64,000 bases of DNA from Burkholderiales bacterium (GCA_016223165.1 JACRPO010000009.1:620001-684000); one strand, 5' to 3'; shown: positions 1 to 9,406, counted from the stretch's first letter. Program-made: numbers and translations. Notes: generated by a model from the letters alone, not told the origin.

Positions 1-459
1 CCAGCGCACGCCCTCCTCGGGCGCGAGGCCGGCACGGCGGCTCTCGACGGTGATGCGGTCGGCGACGATGTAGCCCGAGTAGAACCCGACGCCGAACTGG
101 CCGATCAGGTTGGCGTCCTTCTTCTTGTCGCCTTCGAGCGCGGCCATGAACTCGCGCGTGCCGCTCTTGGCGATGGTGCCCAGGTGCTCGATCGCCTCAT
201 CGGCGCTCATGCCGACGCCGTTGTCGCGGATCGTGATCGTCTTCGCCTGGGCGTCGAACCAGAGCCGGATCTCGAGGTTGGGCGTGTCCTCGAAGAGCGC
301 CGGCTTGTCCAGCGCCTCGAAGCGCAGCTTGTCGCAGGCGTCGCTGGCATTGGAAACCAGCTCGCGCAGGAAGATCTCCTTGTTGCTGTACAGCGAGTGC
401 GTGACGAGGTGCAGGATCTGCTTGACCTCGGCCTGGAATGCGTGGGTTCTCTTGTCCAT
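1..459 (-). CDS. htpG: Chaperone protein HtpG (Hsp90), N-terminal part only
   Basis: This is the first 153 residues of the bacterial Hsp90, a cytosolic ATP-dependent chaperone; the gene runs off the left edge of the window. Visible Hsp90 signatures are the N-terminal HAFQAEVKQILHLVTHSLYS helix, then NKEIFLRELVSNASDACDKL, which carries the ATP-site Glu and Asn. Further on are the DNGVGM nucleotide-binding loop and the GTIAKSGT and GQFGVGFYS lid motifs. The ATG gives the usual MDKRTHAFQ-type start. Upstream, 280 bases separate it from the next leftward gene, so it probably has its own promoter, but I see no clear heat-shock sigma element. Confidence 0.97.
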   Translation of the reverse strand, partial: MDKRTHAFQAEVKQILHLVTHSLYSNKEIFLRELVSNASDACDKLRFEALDKPALFEDTPNLEIRLWFDAQAKTITIRDNGVGMSADEAIEHLGTIAKSGTREFMAALEGDKKKDANLIGQFGVGFYSGYIVADRITVESRRAGLAPEEGVRW

Positions 460-739
460 GGGCGGTACGACGTGTTGGCGGGTTCTGCGTGCGGGGGTGC
501 GGGGTGGCGGATGCGGGCGGGGTCGTCCTGCTCCGGCGCACGCGAGCATGAGGCCGATCCGGCCGAATTCAAGGCCCCCGGGCCCGGCCGGCGATTGGCG
601 AAGACCCGAGCCGCCAGCAAGGCGGCCCGGACGCACCCTGGCCCGGCACGCCCGCGCACGGGCGGCGGATCATAACGAGCGCATCCGGCGCATACCCAAG
701 GACGCCAGGCAGCCGCCGCCCGCCCGCCCGCCACGCCCG

Positions 740-1633
740 TCAACTCGCCGCCAGCCCCACGCGCAACCGACGCGCGGCCTCTTCGGCGCGCGCGTCGTCG
801 ATTTCGCGCACGACACCGCCCAGGTCCACCGGCCCCTGCGGCTTGGCGTGCTGGCCGGTCAGGAGCGTGTCCGCGCGCAGCAAGCCGCGCTCGTACAGCG
901 ACCAGATCTCGGGGCCGTAGGCGGTGTGCAGCAGCGCCGGCGCGAAGCGGCCGAAGAAGTCGCGCAGGTTGGCCACGTCGCGCAGCAGCATGCGCTGCGC
1001 GTGGTTGTTGCCCGCCGCGTCCACCGCCTGCGGCAGGTCGATGATCACCGGGCAAGGCTCGCCTTCATGCTCGCCCGCGCCCTCACGCACACCCTCACGC
1101 GCGCCCAGCAGGACGTTGAACTCCGACAGGTCACCGTGCACGACACCCGCGCACAGCATGCGCACCACCTCGGCCACCAGCGTCGCGTGGTGCGCGCTCG
1201 CCTGCTCGGCGGTGAAGTCGCAATCGTTCAGGCGCGGCGCCGCATCGCCCTCGGCACCCGTCACCAGTTCCATCAGCAGCACGCCTTCGTGGAAGTTGTG
1301 CGGCCGCGGCACGCGCACGCCGGCGGCGGCGAGGCGGTAGAGGGCATCGACCTCCGCGCTCTGCCACGCCGCCTCCTGCGACTGGCGGCCGAAGCGCGTG
1401 CCCTTGGCCATGGCGCGCGCCTGGCGCGTGTTCTTGACCTTGCGGTTCTCGGTGTAGTCCACCGCCTGGCGGAAGCTGCGGTGCATGGCCTCCTTGTAGA
1501 CCTTGGCGCAGCGGGTCTCGTCGCCGCAGCGCACCACGTACACCTCGGCCTCCTTGCCGCTCATGAGCTGGCGCACGACGGTGTCGATGAGGCCTTCGTC
1601 GATCAGCGCCTGCAGGCGCGGTGGAGCTTTCAT
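740..1633 (-). CDS. RIO-type serine/threonine protein kinase
   Basis: The 297-residue product is a RIO-family atypical protein kinase, predicted cytosolic. The ATP-binding segment reads GKEAEVYVV near residue 25, followed by the lysine-bearing CAKVYK. The catalytic loop is HGDLSEFNVLL and the metal-binding loop is IIDLPQAVD, with the RIO-type Asp in place of DFG. Bacterial members resemble archaeal and eukaryotic RIO1, but their substrates are mostly unknown. The frame stays open far upstream, so the start is a choice: the ATG at 1633 gives the normal family N-terminus (MKAPPRLQ) but has no strong ribosome-binding site. A long palindrome lies just upstream. Confidence 0.85.
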   Translation of the reverse strand: MKAPPRLQALIDEGLIDTVVRQLMSGKEAEVYVVRCGDETRCAKVYKEAMHRSFRQAVDYTENRKVKNTRQARAMAKGTRFGRQSQEAAWQSAEVDALYRLAAAGVRVPRPHNFHEGVLLMELVTGAEGDAAPRLNDCDFTAEQASAHHATLVAEVVRMLCAGVVHGDLSEFNVLLGAREGVREGAGEHEGEPCPVIIDLPQAVDAAGNNHAQRMLLRDVANLRDFFGRFAPALLHTAYGPEIWSLYERGLLRADTLLTGQHAKPQGPVDLGGVVREIDDARAEEAARRLRVGLAAS

Positions 1634-1668
1634 CCGCCGATTCTGGGGCCCGCCGCTCCCGCGCCCAG

Positions 1669-1825
1669 AGCCTGTGAATGAATCAGCCGCGCCCGAGCGA
1701 CGCGCCAGAAGGTGTCGGATCGAGGCGCAAAGCGCAGCCATATCGTGTGATATGGCGAGCCTTTGCAACGATGAGCCGGCGCCTTCTGGCGTGGCGAGCG
1801 GGTGTGGATGATTCGTCCACAGGCT
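1669..1825. repeat. Long imperfect palindrome (hairpin element, copy 1)
   Basis: A 157-bp near-symmetric inverted repeat centred near 1747. The outer arms are agcctgtg (1669-1676) and cacaggct (1818-1825). The innermost arms are gccatat (1737-1743) and atatggc (1750-1756). Between these, arm segments such as cgccagaagg and ccttctggcg also pair. It starts two bases after the stop codon of the leftward PAS gene and ends 36 bases before the RIO kinase start. The interior resembles the element at 23249-23409. Its right end, read leftward, carries the same core as the short hairpins after the stops at 40887 and 56655. It encodes no transposase. A REP-like or MITE-like element, or a terminator, is possible. 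Confidence 0.8.
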
Positions 1826-1827
1826 GT

Positions 1828-2757
1828 TCAGGCGGTGTCGCGTTCGAAGTCCTGCAGGTCGCCGACCCGCACCTGGCCGTGGGCGGCGGCGCGCCCGAGA
1901 CACGCGAGATGGCTGATGGGCCCGTCGCCGATGGTCCAGGGCCGAACCCTGATCACCTCGTTCAAGCTCTCGCCGCCGCGCGTGCGGAAGGCGACGTGGC
2001 CGATCCACGGGCGACTCGTCGCGAAGGCGCTCGCCCCCGGAGCGTCGAACGCGTGCAGCACCGACACCGGCCGGCCGACCAGCTCGAACGCGCTGTAGCC
2101 GAGCCGCTGCTCGAGCGCGCCGTTGACGTACTCGATCCGCCCGCCGGTGTCGACGATCAGCGCCAGCGTGGCGAAGCCTTCGATCTCGTCGGCCAGTTGC
2201 TGCAGCCGAGCCTGCGCCGCCTCGGTGCGCTGGCGCACGCCGAGCACCATCAGCCGCCCGCCGCGCACCGCCAGCGCGCCGTACGTCAGGTCGATCGGCA
2301 GCGTCGTCCCGTCGGTGCGCACGATGCGCCGGGCCCGCGCCACGGGCCTGCGCAGCCCCCAGGCGCGGCGCGTGGCCTCGAGCACGCGAGCCGCTTCGTT
2401 CGGCGCGGGGGCGAGCTCGGTCGGCACGTCCTCCGCGAGGCCGCAGCGCACGAGCAGGCGTTCCGGCGTCAGGCCGGGCAGCAACTGCTGCACGTGCCGC
2501 CCGACGAGTGCCATGGGCGTGGCACGAAGCAGCCGCGCCAGCGCCTGGCCGCAGAACAGCAGCGCGCCGTCGCGCTCGACGACCATCGAGTGAACAAGCC
2601 AATCGTCGCGTCGATCACCGACGAGGGTGATGTCCAGTCGGTGCGGGCCGCTGTCGCCGACCACGAGGGACAACCGGTGATTCGCGACAAGTTGCGGCCG
2701 GAGCGTGTCGTTCGCCATGGAGAGAGCGGGCTTCAGCACAGACATCCGATTTGACAT
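1828..2757 (-). CDS. PAS domain protein, possible sensory adaptor
   Basis: The product is about 309 residues, with two PAS-like regions and no recognisable output domain. The first region contains VVERDGALLFCGQALARLLR and RIVRTDGTTLPIDL. The second contains ALIVDTGGRIEYVNGALEQRLGYS, a typical PAS opening, followed by VGRPVSVLHAFD. No kinase, GGDEF or HTH domain follows, so a partner would be needed for signalling. The start is uncertain. The frame opens with an ATG at 2829; I prefer the ATG at 2757, and the one at 2745 is equally possible. None has a convincing ribosome-binding site. The stop is followed directly by the long palindrome. Confidence 0.7.
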   Translation of the reverse strand: MSNRMSVLKPALSMANDTLRPQLVANHRLSLVVGDSGPHRLDITLVGDRRDDWLVHSMVVERDGALLFCGQALARLLRATPMALVGRHVQQLLPGLTPERLLVRCGLAEDVPTELAPAPNEAARVLEATRRAWGLRRPVARARRIVRTDGTTLPIDLTYGALAVRGGRLMVLGVRQRTEAAQARLQQLADEIEGFATLALIVDTGGRIEYVNGALEQRLGYSAFELVGRPVSVLHAFDAPGASAFATSRPWIGHVAFRTRGGESLNEVIRVRPWTIGDGPISHLACLGRAAAHGQVRVGDLQDFERDTA

Positions 2758-2834
2758 GGGCGCGACAGCCACCGGTGCAGGCGACGATGAGCACTTGCGA
2801 GCGGCCTTGTCGCACGCGCTGTAGGGCATCCCCT

Positions 2835-2894
2835 GCCGACCATCGTGCCGACCATCGTGCCGACCATCGTGCCGACCATCGTGCCGATCACCCT
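2835..2894. repeat. 12-bp tandem repeat, about five units
   Basis: The unit gccgaccatcgt occurs four times without mismatch (2835-2882), followed by a degraded fifth copy. It lies in the gap between the PAS gene and the 3' end of glgC, just outside the longest possible PAS reading frame. The array is likely prone to length change by slippage. Confidence 0.9.
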
Positions 2895-2947
2895 GCCGAC
2901 CCTCCGCGTCGTCCGAAGATGGTGACGCGAGCTTCGTCGTGCAAGAC

Positions 2948-4261
2948 CTACGAGCGCTGGCCGAGCATCTCCGGCGTGATGAGCGTGATGCCGCGGTCCG
3001 TCACGTGGAAGCGCAGGCGGTCACGCTCGGTGTCGATGCCGGCGATCAGGCCGGTCGGCAGCTTGCAGTGCTTGTCGACGATCACGCGCTTCAAGACGAC
3101 GCCGGCGCGGACGTCGACGTCGGGCAGCAGCACCGACTCCTCGACGCGCGCGCCGTCGGCGATGCGCACGTCCGCCGAGACCAGCGAGCGCCGGACCTCG
3201 GCGGCGCCGATCGTGCAGCCGCTGCCCATCAGCGTCTCGCTCACGTAGGGGCGCCGCCCGAGGGCATCGGGTATGAACCGCGTCGGCCGCGCGCTGCGCA
3301 CCTCGCTCGGAATCGGCCAGGCCTCGTCGAAGAGGTCGAAGGCGGGCTGCGCGTCGGTCAGGTCCATGCACGCCTCCCAGTACGCCTCGAGCGTCCCGAC
3401 GTCGCGCCAGTACGCCGGCGCGCCGGCGTGGCGCACGCAGCTGCGCTCGAACGAGTGCGCGAAGACGCCGGCCCCGGCGCCCAGCATCGCGGGCACGATG
3501 TCGCGGCCGAAATCGTGCGACGACTGCGCGTTCGTGGCGTCGCGCGTGAGCTCGCAGATGAGCCTGACGGCATCGAACACGTAGATGCCCATGCTCGCCA
3601 GCGCGCGGTCGCGCGAGCCCGGCAGCGGCCGCGGCGACGCGGGCTTCTCCTGGAAGTCGGTGACGCGGCCCTGGGCATCGGCGGTGACGACGCCGAAGCC
3701 GCACGCGTCCTCGCAACTCACCTCGCTGCAGGCCACCGTCAGGTCAGCGCGGTTGGCCACGTGCTCGGCGAGCAGCAGCGTGTAGTCCATCTTGTAGACA
3801 TGGTCGCCGCAGAGCACCAGAACATGCTGCGGCCGGTGGCGCTCGATCAGGTCGAGGTTCTGGAACACCGCGTCGGCGGTCCCCAAGTACCACGAGTCGT
3901 CCTTGCGCTGCTGCGCCGGCACGATCTCGACGAACTCGCCGAAGCGCCGGGGCAACGACCAGCCGTCCTGGATGTGGCGGATCAGGCTCTGCGCCTTGTA
4001 CTGCGTCAGCACCGCGACCCGGCGGATGCCCGAGTTGAGGCAGTTGGCGAGGGTGAAGTCGACGACCCGGAACGCCGCGCCGAACGGCACCGCGGGCTTG
4101 GCGCGCCACTCGGTGAGCGCGCCGAGCCGGGTGCCGCGCCCGCCGCACAGCACGACGCCCAGGCAACCGCGCTCCAGCGGCGTGGCAACGCGCCGCCAGG
4201 GCAGCTCGCGCGTGGCGATGTCGGGCACGGGTCGCGTCGGCGTTGCGGCGAACTGGTTCAT
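2948..4261 (-). CDS. glgC: Glucose-1-phosphate adenylyltransferase (ADP-glucose pyrophosphorylase)
   Basis: This enzyme makes ADP-glucose from glucose-1-phosphate and ATP, the committed step of bacterial glycogen synthesis, in the cytosol. The product is 437 residues, about the family norm. The nucleotidyltransferase domain opens with GVVLCGGRGTRLGALTEWRAK and then KPAVPFG. GTADAVFQNL, LCGDHVYKMDY and the FQEKP segment follow, with YWRDVGTLEAYWEA closing the catalytic domain. A left-handed beta-helix repeat region is at the C-terminus. The frame is open upstream through a 9-bp repeat, so the ATG at 4261 (MNQFAATP) is chosen to exclude the repeat. No glgA or glgB is adjacent. Confidence 0.93.
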   Translation of the reverse strand: MNQFAATPTRPVPDIATRELPWRRVATPLERGCLGVVLCGGRGTRLGALTEWRAKPAVPFGAAFRVVDFTLANCLNSGIRRVAVLTQYKAQSLIRHIQDGWSLPRRFGEFVEIVPAQQRKDDSWYLGTADAVFQNLDLIERHRPQHVLVLCGDHVYKMDYTLLLAEHVANRADLTVACSEVSCEDACGFGVVTADAQGRVTDFQEKPASPRPLPGSRDRALASMGIYVFDAVRLICELTRDATNAQSSHDFGRDIVPAMLGAGAGVFAHSFERSCVRHAGAPAYWRDVGTLEAYWEACMDLTDAQPAFDLFDEAWPIPSEVRSARPTRFIPDALGRRPYVSETLMGSGCTIGAAEVRRSLVSADVRIADGARVEESVLLPDVDVRAGVVLKRVIVDKHCKLPTGLIAGIDTERDRLRFHVTDRGITLITPEMLGQRS

Positions 4262-4273
4262 GCCTGCCTCATG

Positions 4274-4327
4274 GTGCGTGCCGTGCGTGCCGTGCGTGCC
4301 GTGCGTGCAGTGCGTGCCGTGCGTGCC
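4274..4327. repeat. 9-bp tandem repeat immediately upstream of glgC
   Basis: Six consecutive units of gtgcgtgcc, one with a single change (gtgcgtgca at 4301-4309). The array starts 13 bases upstream of the glgC ATG, in the leader region. Read on the minus strand in the glgC frame it would encode Thr-His-Gly repeats, so a longer N-terminus is formally possible. Changes in unit number would alter leader length without breaking frame. Confidence 0.9.
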
Positions 4328-4520
4328 GCGTGGCGCTGCATCGAGCATCGGCCTCCGTTGGCACGAGCGGCCCATTTGACACGAGCGCTTCGACCGCCGA
4401 AGCCAGCGCCGGGCTCGCCCTGGCGGCGGGCTTGCCGCGCCGGCTGTGGGGGATCCCCCGCCTGCCGTCAGTCGACTGTCAGGCGCGCATCAGCGGGCGT
4501 CGGAAATGTTCAGTCGAAGT

Positions 4521-5165
4521 TCAGTCGAACAGGCGGCTCTCGAGGGCGTAGCGCATGAGCTCGGCGTTGCTCGAGAAGCCGGTCTTCTCGAGGACGCGGG
4601 CGCGATACGTGGTGACCGTCTTCGGGCTCAGGTGCATTTCGCGGGCTGCCTCGACCAGGCTGGTGCCCGCGACGATGTGCCGCAGCACCTCGAACTCGCG
4701 CGTCGACAGGCGCTCGTGCGGCGCGCGCGGGCTGCGCGCGTCGAGCGCCGTGGCCAGCCTCTCGGCAAGCGCCGGCGTCACGTACTTGCCGCCGCCGGCC
4801 GCCTTGCGCATGGCCTCGATCAGCACCCCCGCATCGACCGTCTTCGTCAGGTAGCCCGCGGCGCCGAGCTGCATGGCGCGCACCGCATAGGCCTCCTCGG
4901 TGTACATGCTGAGCATCAGCACCGGCAGCTTCGGCCGTTCTTCCTTGATCATGCGCAGCAACTCGAGGCCGCTCGCGTCGGGCAGGCTGACGTCGGCGAT
5001 GACGAGGTCGAAGGTGCGCTCGTGCACCTGCTGCATCGCCTCGCGCGCGTTCGAGGCCTCGCCGTCGATGCGGATGTCGGCGGCCGCGCCGAGCATCAGG
5101 TGCAGGCCCTGTCGCACCACGGCGTGGTCGTCGACCAGCAGGACACGGACGATTCGCGGTGCCAT
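4521..5165 (-). CDS. NarL/FixJ-type response regulator with LuxR HTH
   Basis: This 214-residue cytosolic protein is a two-component transcription regulator. The receiver domain (about 1-125) has acidic Asp12 and Asp13 (VDDHAVVRQG), phospho-acceptor Asp58 (IADVSLPD) and the conserved Lys in GYLTKT. The DNA-binding domain (about 148-210) has the LuxR signature LSTREFEVLRHIVAG and LSPKTVTTYRARVLEKTG. The ATG follows the stop of the upstream sensor kinase by 8 bases. The two are therefore almost certainly cotranscribed, with this protein as the kinase's phosphorylation partner. Confidence 0.93.
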   Translation of the reverse strand: MAPRIVRVLLVDDHAVVRQGLHLMLGAAADIRIDGEASNAREAMQQVHERTFDLVIADVSLPDASGLELLRMIKEERPKLPVLMLSMYTEEAYAVRAMQLGAAGYLTKTVDAGVLIEAMRKAAGGGKYVTPALAERLATALDARSPRAPHERLSTREFEVLRHIVAGTSLVEAAREMHLSPKTVTTYRARVLEKTGFSSNAELMRYALESRLFD

Positions 5166-5173
5166 GAGTTGGT

Positions 5174-8100
5174 TCAGTCCCGCAGCGGCATCGACAGCAC
5201 GACCGTCGTACCGCGCAAGGCCGTGGCACTGACGCTGAGCTCGCCGCCGAAGCGGCGCGCGCGCTCGCGCATGCCCAGCAGGCCCCCGGCCGCCGTGTCG
5301 AACGAGGGATCGGGCTCGATGCCCTTGCCGTCGTCCTGGATCTCGAGCATGAGCGTGCCGGTGTCATCGGCCGTGGCGCGAATGGAGACGTGCGTCGCGT
5401 CGGCGTGCCGGACGACGTTGGTCAACGCCTCCTGCGCGATGCGGAAGATCGCCGTCGCGCGATCGGCGCCGATGGCCTGCGCCTGCAGCTCGTCGGCGAT
5501 CGCCACCTCGTGCGCGACGCCGGCGCCGGGCAACACGCGCTCGGCGTACCAGCGGATCGCCGCCCACACGCCCAGGTGGTCGAGCACGCTCGGCCGCAGG
5601 TCGCCGATGATGCGATTCACCGCCTGCGTCGCGCCGTCGATCAGGCCCGGCATCTCGTCCAGCGCCGACGGCAGCCTGCGCTTGCGCGCCGCCGCCTCGG
5701 CGCGCGCGGCCTGCAGGCGCATCTTGATCGCCGTCAGCGCCGCACCGAGCTCGTCGTGGATTTCGCGCGCGATGCGCGCGCGGTCCTCCTCGCGCGCCCG
5801 CTCGATCTGCGCCGTCAGGTCTTCGGCCGCGCGCAGGCGCTGCTGCGCCAGCTTGGGTTCGGTGAGGTCGACGACGAAGACCACGTGCTCGTCGTCGCCG
5901 TTGCCCAGGCCGCTGGCACTGGCCAGCACCTCGAGGTGCGTGCCGTCCTTGCGCACCAGCGTCTTCTCCACGGGCCCGGTGCCGCCGCCCAGCGCCAGCC
6001 TCGCCAGGTCCTGCTCGCCGATCAGCGCCTCTCCCGAGGGCAGGCGCAGGCTGACCTCTCCCTGGCCGAGGTCCTGGCGGTCGTAGCCGAGCATCTTCAG
6101 CAGTGCATCGTTGACCTCCGGCACGCGGCCGTCGGCGCGCACCACGGCGATGCCGACCTGCGAGGTGTCGACCATGCGCCGCAGCCGGGCGCGGCCACGC
6201 CGGATCTCGTCGGCGGCGCGCCGGTGCTCGGTGACCTCGACGACGACGGCGCTGACGCTGCGCACTTCGCCCTGGGCGTTCTTGAGCGGGTACAGGCTCG
6301 CCAGCCACTCGCGCCTGCCGTCCGCGCTGTCCGCGCTGCCCGCACTGCCCGCGTTGTCCGCGCCCACCGGCCCGGCGGCGGCGGGCTCGTGCACCTCCCG
6401 GTTGAGCAGGGTCTTGCCGCCCTCGAGCACCGGCGCGACCACGGGCAGCAACGAGTGCGCCAGCCACGGCAGGCACTCGGCCATCGGCCGGCCGACGGCC
6501 TGCGACGCGGCGACGCCGAAGGACTCGGCCAGCGCCTCGTTGAGGCGCAGGCAGCGCAGCTCGCGGTCGAACAGCGCCAGGCCGATCGGCCGCGACTGGT
6601 ACAGCGCGTCCAGCTCCTCGGCCTGGCCGCGCGACATCGCCTCGCTGCGCCGCAGGTCCTCGGCGGCGCGCCGCAGCTCGCTCACGTCGGTGAAGGTGAA
6701 GACCACGCCCTCGATGCGATCCTCGTGCGTGCGGTAGGGCAGCGCGCGCCGCAGGTAGTGCTCGCCGTCGCACTGCATCTCGCGTTCGATCGGCGCCAGC
6801 TGCTCGAGCACGCGCCGCGCATCGGCGAGCAGCTCGTCGATCGGAAAGCGGCTCGCGATGTCGGTGACCGGTCGGTCGACGTCGGTCGCGATGAGGCTGA
6901 ACAGCCGCGTCACCTGCGGCGTGAAGCGCTTGATGCGAAGCTGCCGGTCGAGAAACAGCGTCGGCAGGTGCGTGCTCGTCAGCAGGTTGGTGAGGTCGTT
7001 GTTCGCCGTCTCCAGCTCGACGACCTTCTCCTCCAGCTGGCTGTTGACCGTGGTCAGCTCCTCGTTGAGCGATTGCAGCTCTTCCTTCGAGGTCTCCAGC
7101 TCCTCGTTGGCGGACTGCAACTCCTCGTTGGTGGACATCGCCTCCTCGTTGGCGACCTTCAGCTCCTCGTTGGCACTCTCGAGCTCCTCGATCGCGCCCT
7201 GCAGGTCGCGCCGCGCGACCTGCAGCTCCTCCTCGAGCTGGCGTATGGCGTGCTCGTCGCCTTCGTTCGGCGCCGCCATCGCCGAGGGGGCCGCGGCCGG
7301 CGCCGGCCGCGCACTGAAGGTCACCAGCAGCATGCCTGCGTCCAGGCCCGGTTCGCGCACCGGCATCACGCCGATGTCGACGCGCAGCGTCTTGCCGTGC
7401 CGCGTCAACGGCACCGCCCCGCTCGCAGCGGCCCCTTCCTGCTGCACCTTGTGCAGCAAGGCGCGCAGCCTCAGGCGCAGGCCCTCGCGCACCATTGCCA
7501 GCAGCTCGTTGCTGGGCTCGCCGCCGGGCTGGATCAGGAAGTCCTCGGTCGGCCCGGCGATGTACAGCACGCGCTGCTCGCGGTCGATCAAGAGCGCCGC
7601 CGGCGCGCAGTGGGCGAGCAGCAGCCGCTGCACCACCTCGCCGAGGCCGCCCGGGCGGCCCCCGGCCGGCGCCGGCGTGCGCCGCGAGGGCGCCTGCGCG
7701 CGCGCATCGCCGTCGCGCGCCGCGGCGATGTCGTGCCCCGCCCGGCGCCCCGCGCCGACGCGGCGATAGACGCGCCACCTCTTGAGCGCCGGCTCGAACA
7801 GGTCGTGCAGGTGGCCGATGCTCTCCGACTTGCCCAGCATCAGGTGGCCGCCGGGGTTGAGCGCGAAATGGAAGAGCGTGATCAGCTTCCTCTGCTGCTC
7901 GGGCGCGAGGTAGATCAGCAGGTTGCGGCAACAGATCAGGTCCAGGCGCGAGAACGGCGGGTCGGCCAGCAGGTTCTGCGGCGCGAACATCACCATCTCG
8001 CGCAACTCCTTCCTGACCACGTAGTGCTCGCCCTCATGCGTGAAGAAACGCGCCAGCCGCTCGCCCGAGAGCGCGCTGGCGATGTGCGCCGGGTAGCGCC

Positions 8101-9244
8101 CGGCGCGGCCGGTGTCCAGCACCTCGCCGTCGGCGTCGGTGGCGAAGATGGTGACGCGGCTGCGGGTGTCGCGCAAGGTCTGCAACTGCTCGGCCATCAG
8201 GATGCCGACCGTGTAGGCCTCCTCGCCGGTCGAGCAGCCCGGCACCCAGATGCGGAAGGCCGATTCGTCGCCCGCTTCGGCCAGCATCGGCGCGATGACC
8301 TGGCTCGCCAGTTCGCTCCAGGCTTCGGGGTCGCGAAAGAAGGCGGTGACGCCGATCAGCAGGTCCTTGCTCAGCCGGGTGATCTCTTCGGGCGTCTCGC
8401 GCAACAGGACGTGGTAGTCGGCCATGCCGTGCACGCGCGCCAGGCCCATGCGGCGGCGCACGCGGCGCATCAGCATCGGCACCTTGTAGCCGCGGAAGTC
8501 CTGCCCGGCACGCGCGCGCAGCAGCGCGACGATGTCCTGCAGCACCGCGGCGTCGGCCGGCGCGGCGGCATCGGCCGCCGCCGCTGCGCCGTGCAGGCGG
8601 GCATGAAGGGCGTACTCGAGCAGCGCGCGCGGCATCTGCTCGACCGGCAGCACGACGTCGACCAGGCCGGTGGCGATGGCGCTGCGCGGCATGCCGCCGT
8701 GCAGGGCGGTGTCGGGGCTCTGCGCCATCACCAGGCCGCCCCCCGCCTTGATGTCGCGCAACCCCCCGCTACCGTCGGCCCCGGTGCCGGACAGGACGAT
8801 GCACACGGCCCGCTCCATCCGGTCTTCGGCCAGCGAGCGAAAGAAGCGGTCGATCGGCAGCGGCGCGGGCCCGGGGTGCCCGAGCGGGCCCGTGCGCAGT
8901 TGCCCGCCTGAGATCTCCAGCCAGCGGTTGGGCGGGATCACGTGCACATGGTCGGGCCGAAGCGGCTCGGCCGCGTCGTCGCCGACCTGCGTCACCGGCA
9001 TCGACGTGTGGCGCGCGAGCAGCTCGGGCATGTGGCTGGCGTGCGACGCCGCCAGATGCACGACGACGACGAAGCCGAAGCCCGGGTGGGGCGGCATGGC
9101 ATCGAAGAACCGGCTCAGCGCCTCGAGCCCGCCGGCCGAGGCGCCGATGGCGACGACCGGGAAACCCGGGGGGAAGACCGACTCCGGCGGCAGCACGCCG
9201 CCGGTCGCACTCTGCACACCGTCGTCGGATCGCGCAGCGCCCAT
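5174..9244 (-). CDS. CheB-CheR-PAS-histidine kinase fusion protein
   Basis: A 1356-residue multidomain sensor. Residues 28-205 are a CheB methylesterase domain with the presumed triad Ser36 (GASAGG), His63 (VHLAAS) and Asp157 (GTGADG). A CheR methyltransferase domain follows (about 235-480), with SAM-site WVPGCSTGEEAYT and CCRNLLIYL. A coiled coil rich in EELxSxNEEL repeats comes next, then several PAS domains. The C-terminus is a NarX/DesK-type kinase: His1163 in REIHDELGAAL, the N-box QEALTNVVRHA and the G-box DDGKGIEPD. There is no transmembrane segment or CheB receiver domain. The ATG at 9244 excludes an Arg/Ala-rich upstream extension. It pairs with the adjacent LuxR-type regulator. Confidence 0.93.
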   Translation of the reverse strand: MGAARSDDGVQSATGGVLPPESVFPPGFPVVAIGASAGGLEALSRFFDAMPPHPGFGFVVVVHLAASHASHMPELLARHTSMPVTQVGDDAAEPLRPDHVHVIPPNRWLEISGGQLRTGPLGHPGPAPLPIDRFFRSLAEDRMERAVCIVLSGTGADGSGGLRDIKAGGGLVMAQSPDTALHGGMPRSAIATGLVDVVLPVEQMPRALLEYALHARLHGAAAAADAAAPADAAVLQDIVALLRARAGQDFRGYKVPMLMRRVRRRMGLARVHGMADYHVLLRETPEEITRLSKDLLIGVTAFFRDPEAWSELASQVIAPMLAEAGDESAFRIWVPGCSTGEEAYTVGILMAEQLQTLRDTRSRVTIFATDADGEVLDTGRAGRYPAHIASALSGERLARFFTHEGEHYVVRKELREMVMFAPQNLLADPPFSRLDLICCRNLLIYLAPEQQRKLITLFHFALNPGGHLMLGKSESIGHLHDLFEPALKRWRVYRRVGAGRRAGHDIAAARDGDARAQAPSRRTPAPAGGRPGGLGEVVQRLLLAHCAPAALLIDREQRVLYIAGPTEDFLIQPGGEPSNELLAMVREGLRLRLRALLHKVQQEGAAASGAVPLTRHGKTLRVDIGVMPVREPGLDAGMLLVTFSARPAPAAAPSAMAAPNEGDEHAIRQLEEELQVARRDLQGAIEELESANEELKVANEEAMSTNEELQSANEELETSKEELQSLNEELTTVNSQLEEKVVELETANNDLTNLLTSTHLPTLFLDRQLRIKRFTPQVTRLFSLIATDVDRPVTDIASRFPIDELLADARRVLEQLAPIEREMQCDGEHYLRRALPYRTHEDRIEGVVFTFTDVSELRRAAEDLRRSEAMSRGQAEELDALYQSRPIGLALFDRELRCLRLNEALAESFGVAASQAVGRPMAECLPWLAHSLLPVVAPVLEGGKTLLNREVHEPAAAGPVGADNAGSAGSADSADGRREWLASLYPLKNAQGEVRSVSAVVVEVTEHRRAADEIRRGRARLRRMVDTSQVGIAVVRADGRVPEVNDALLKMLGYDRQDLGQGEVSLRLPSGEALIGEQDLARLALGGGTGPVEKTLVRKDGTHLEVLASASGLGNGDDEHVVFVVDLTEPKLAQQRLRAAEDLTAQIERAREEDRARIAREIHDELGAALTAIKMRLQAARAEAAARKRRLPSALDEMPGLIDGATQAVNRIIGDLRPSVLDHLGVWAAIRWYAERVLPGAGVAHEVAIADELQAQAIGADRATAIFRIAQEALTNVVRHADATHVSIRATADDTGTLMLEIQDDGKGIEPDPSFDTAAGGLLGMRERARRFGGELSVSATALRGTTVVLSMPLRD

Positions 9245-9406
9245 CGGATCCCCATCTTCTGCGCGCCCGCGCGTCGGCGCGGGCGCGGCTACCTGCCGCG
9301 CTGCGAGTTTAGGACGACCGGCAGCCCGGCCGGGCGGTGCCTGCCCGGGCACGCAGCCCAGCACGGCCCGGCTCACGGCCCGGCGCACCGGGGCTGCCGC
9401 GGGCCG

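Noticed and set aside
1678..2754. A plus-strand frame that begins inside the long palindrome.
   Set aside because: The sequence is Arg/Pro/Ala-rich, and the opposite strand carries a PAS protein with normal codon use.
4274..4327. An N-terminal Thr-His-Gly repeat extension of GlgC.
   Set aside because: The repeat would precede the normal family N-terminus and has no function in known GlgC proteins; the ATG after the repeat is adequate.
5390..8911. A plus-strand open frame of 1173 codons opposite the CheB-CheR kinase gene.
   Set aside because: It is a shadow frame: the opposite strand has complete catalytic motifs for four domain types.
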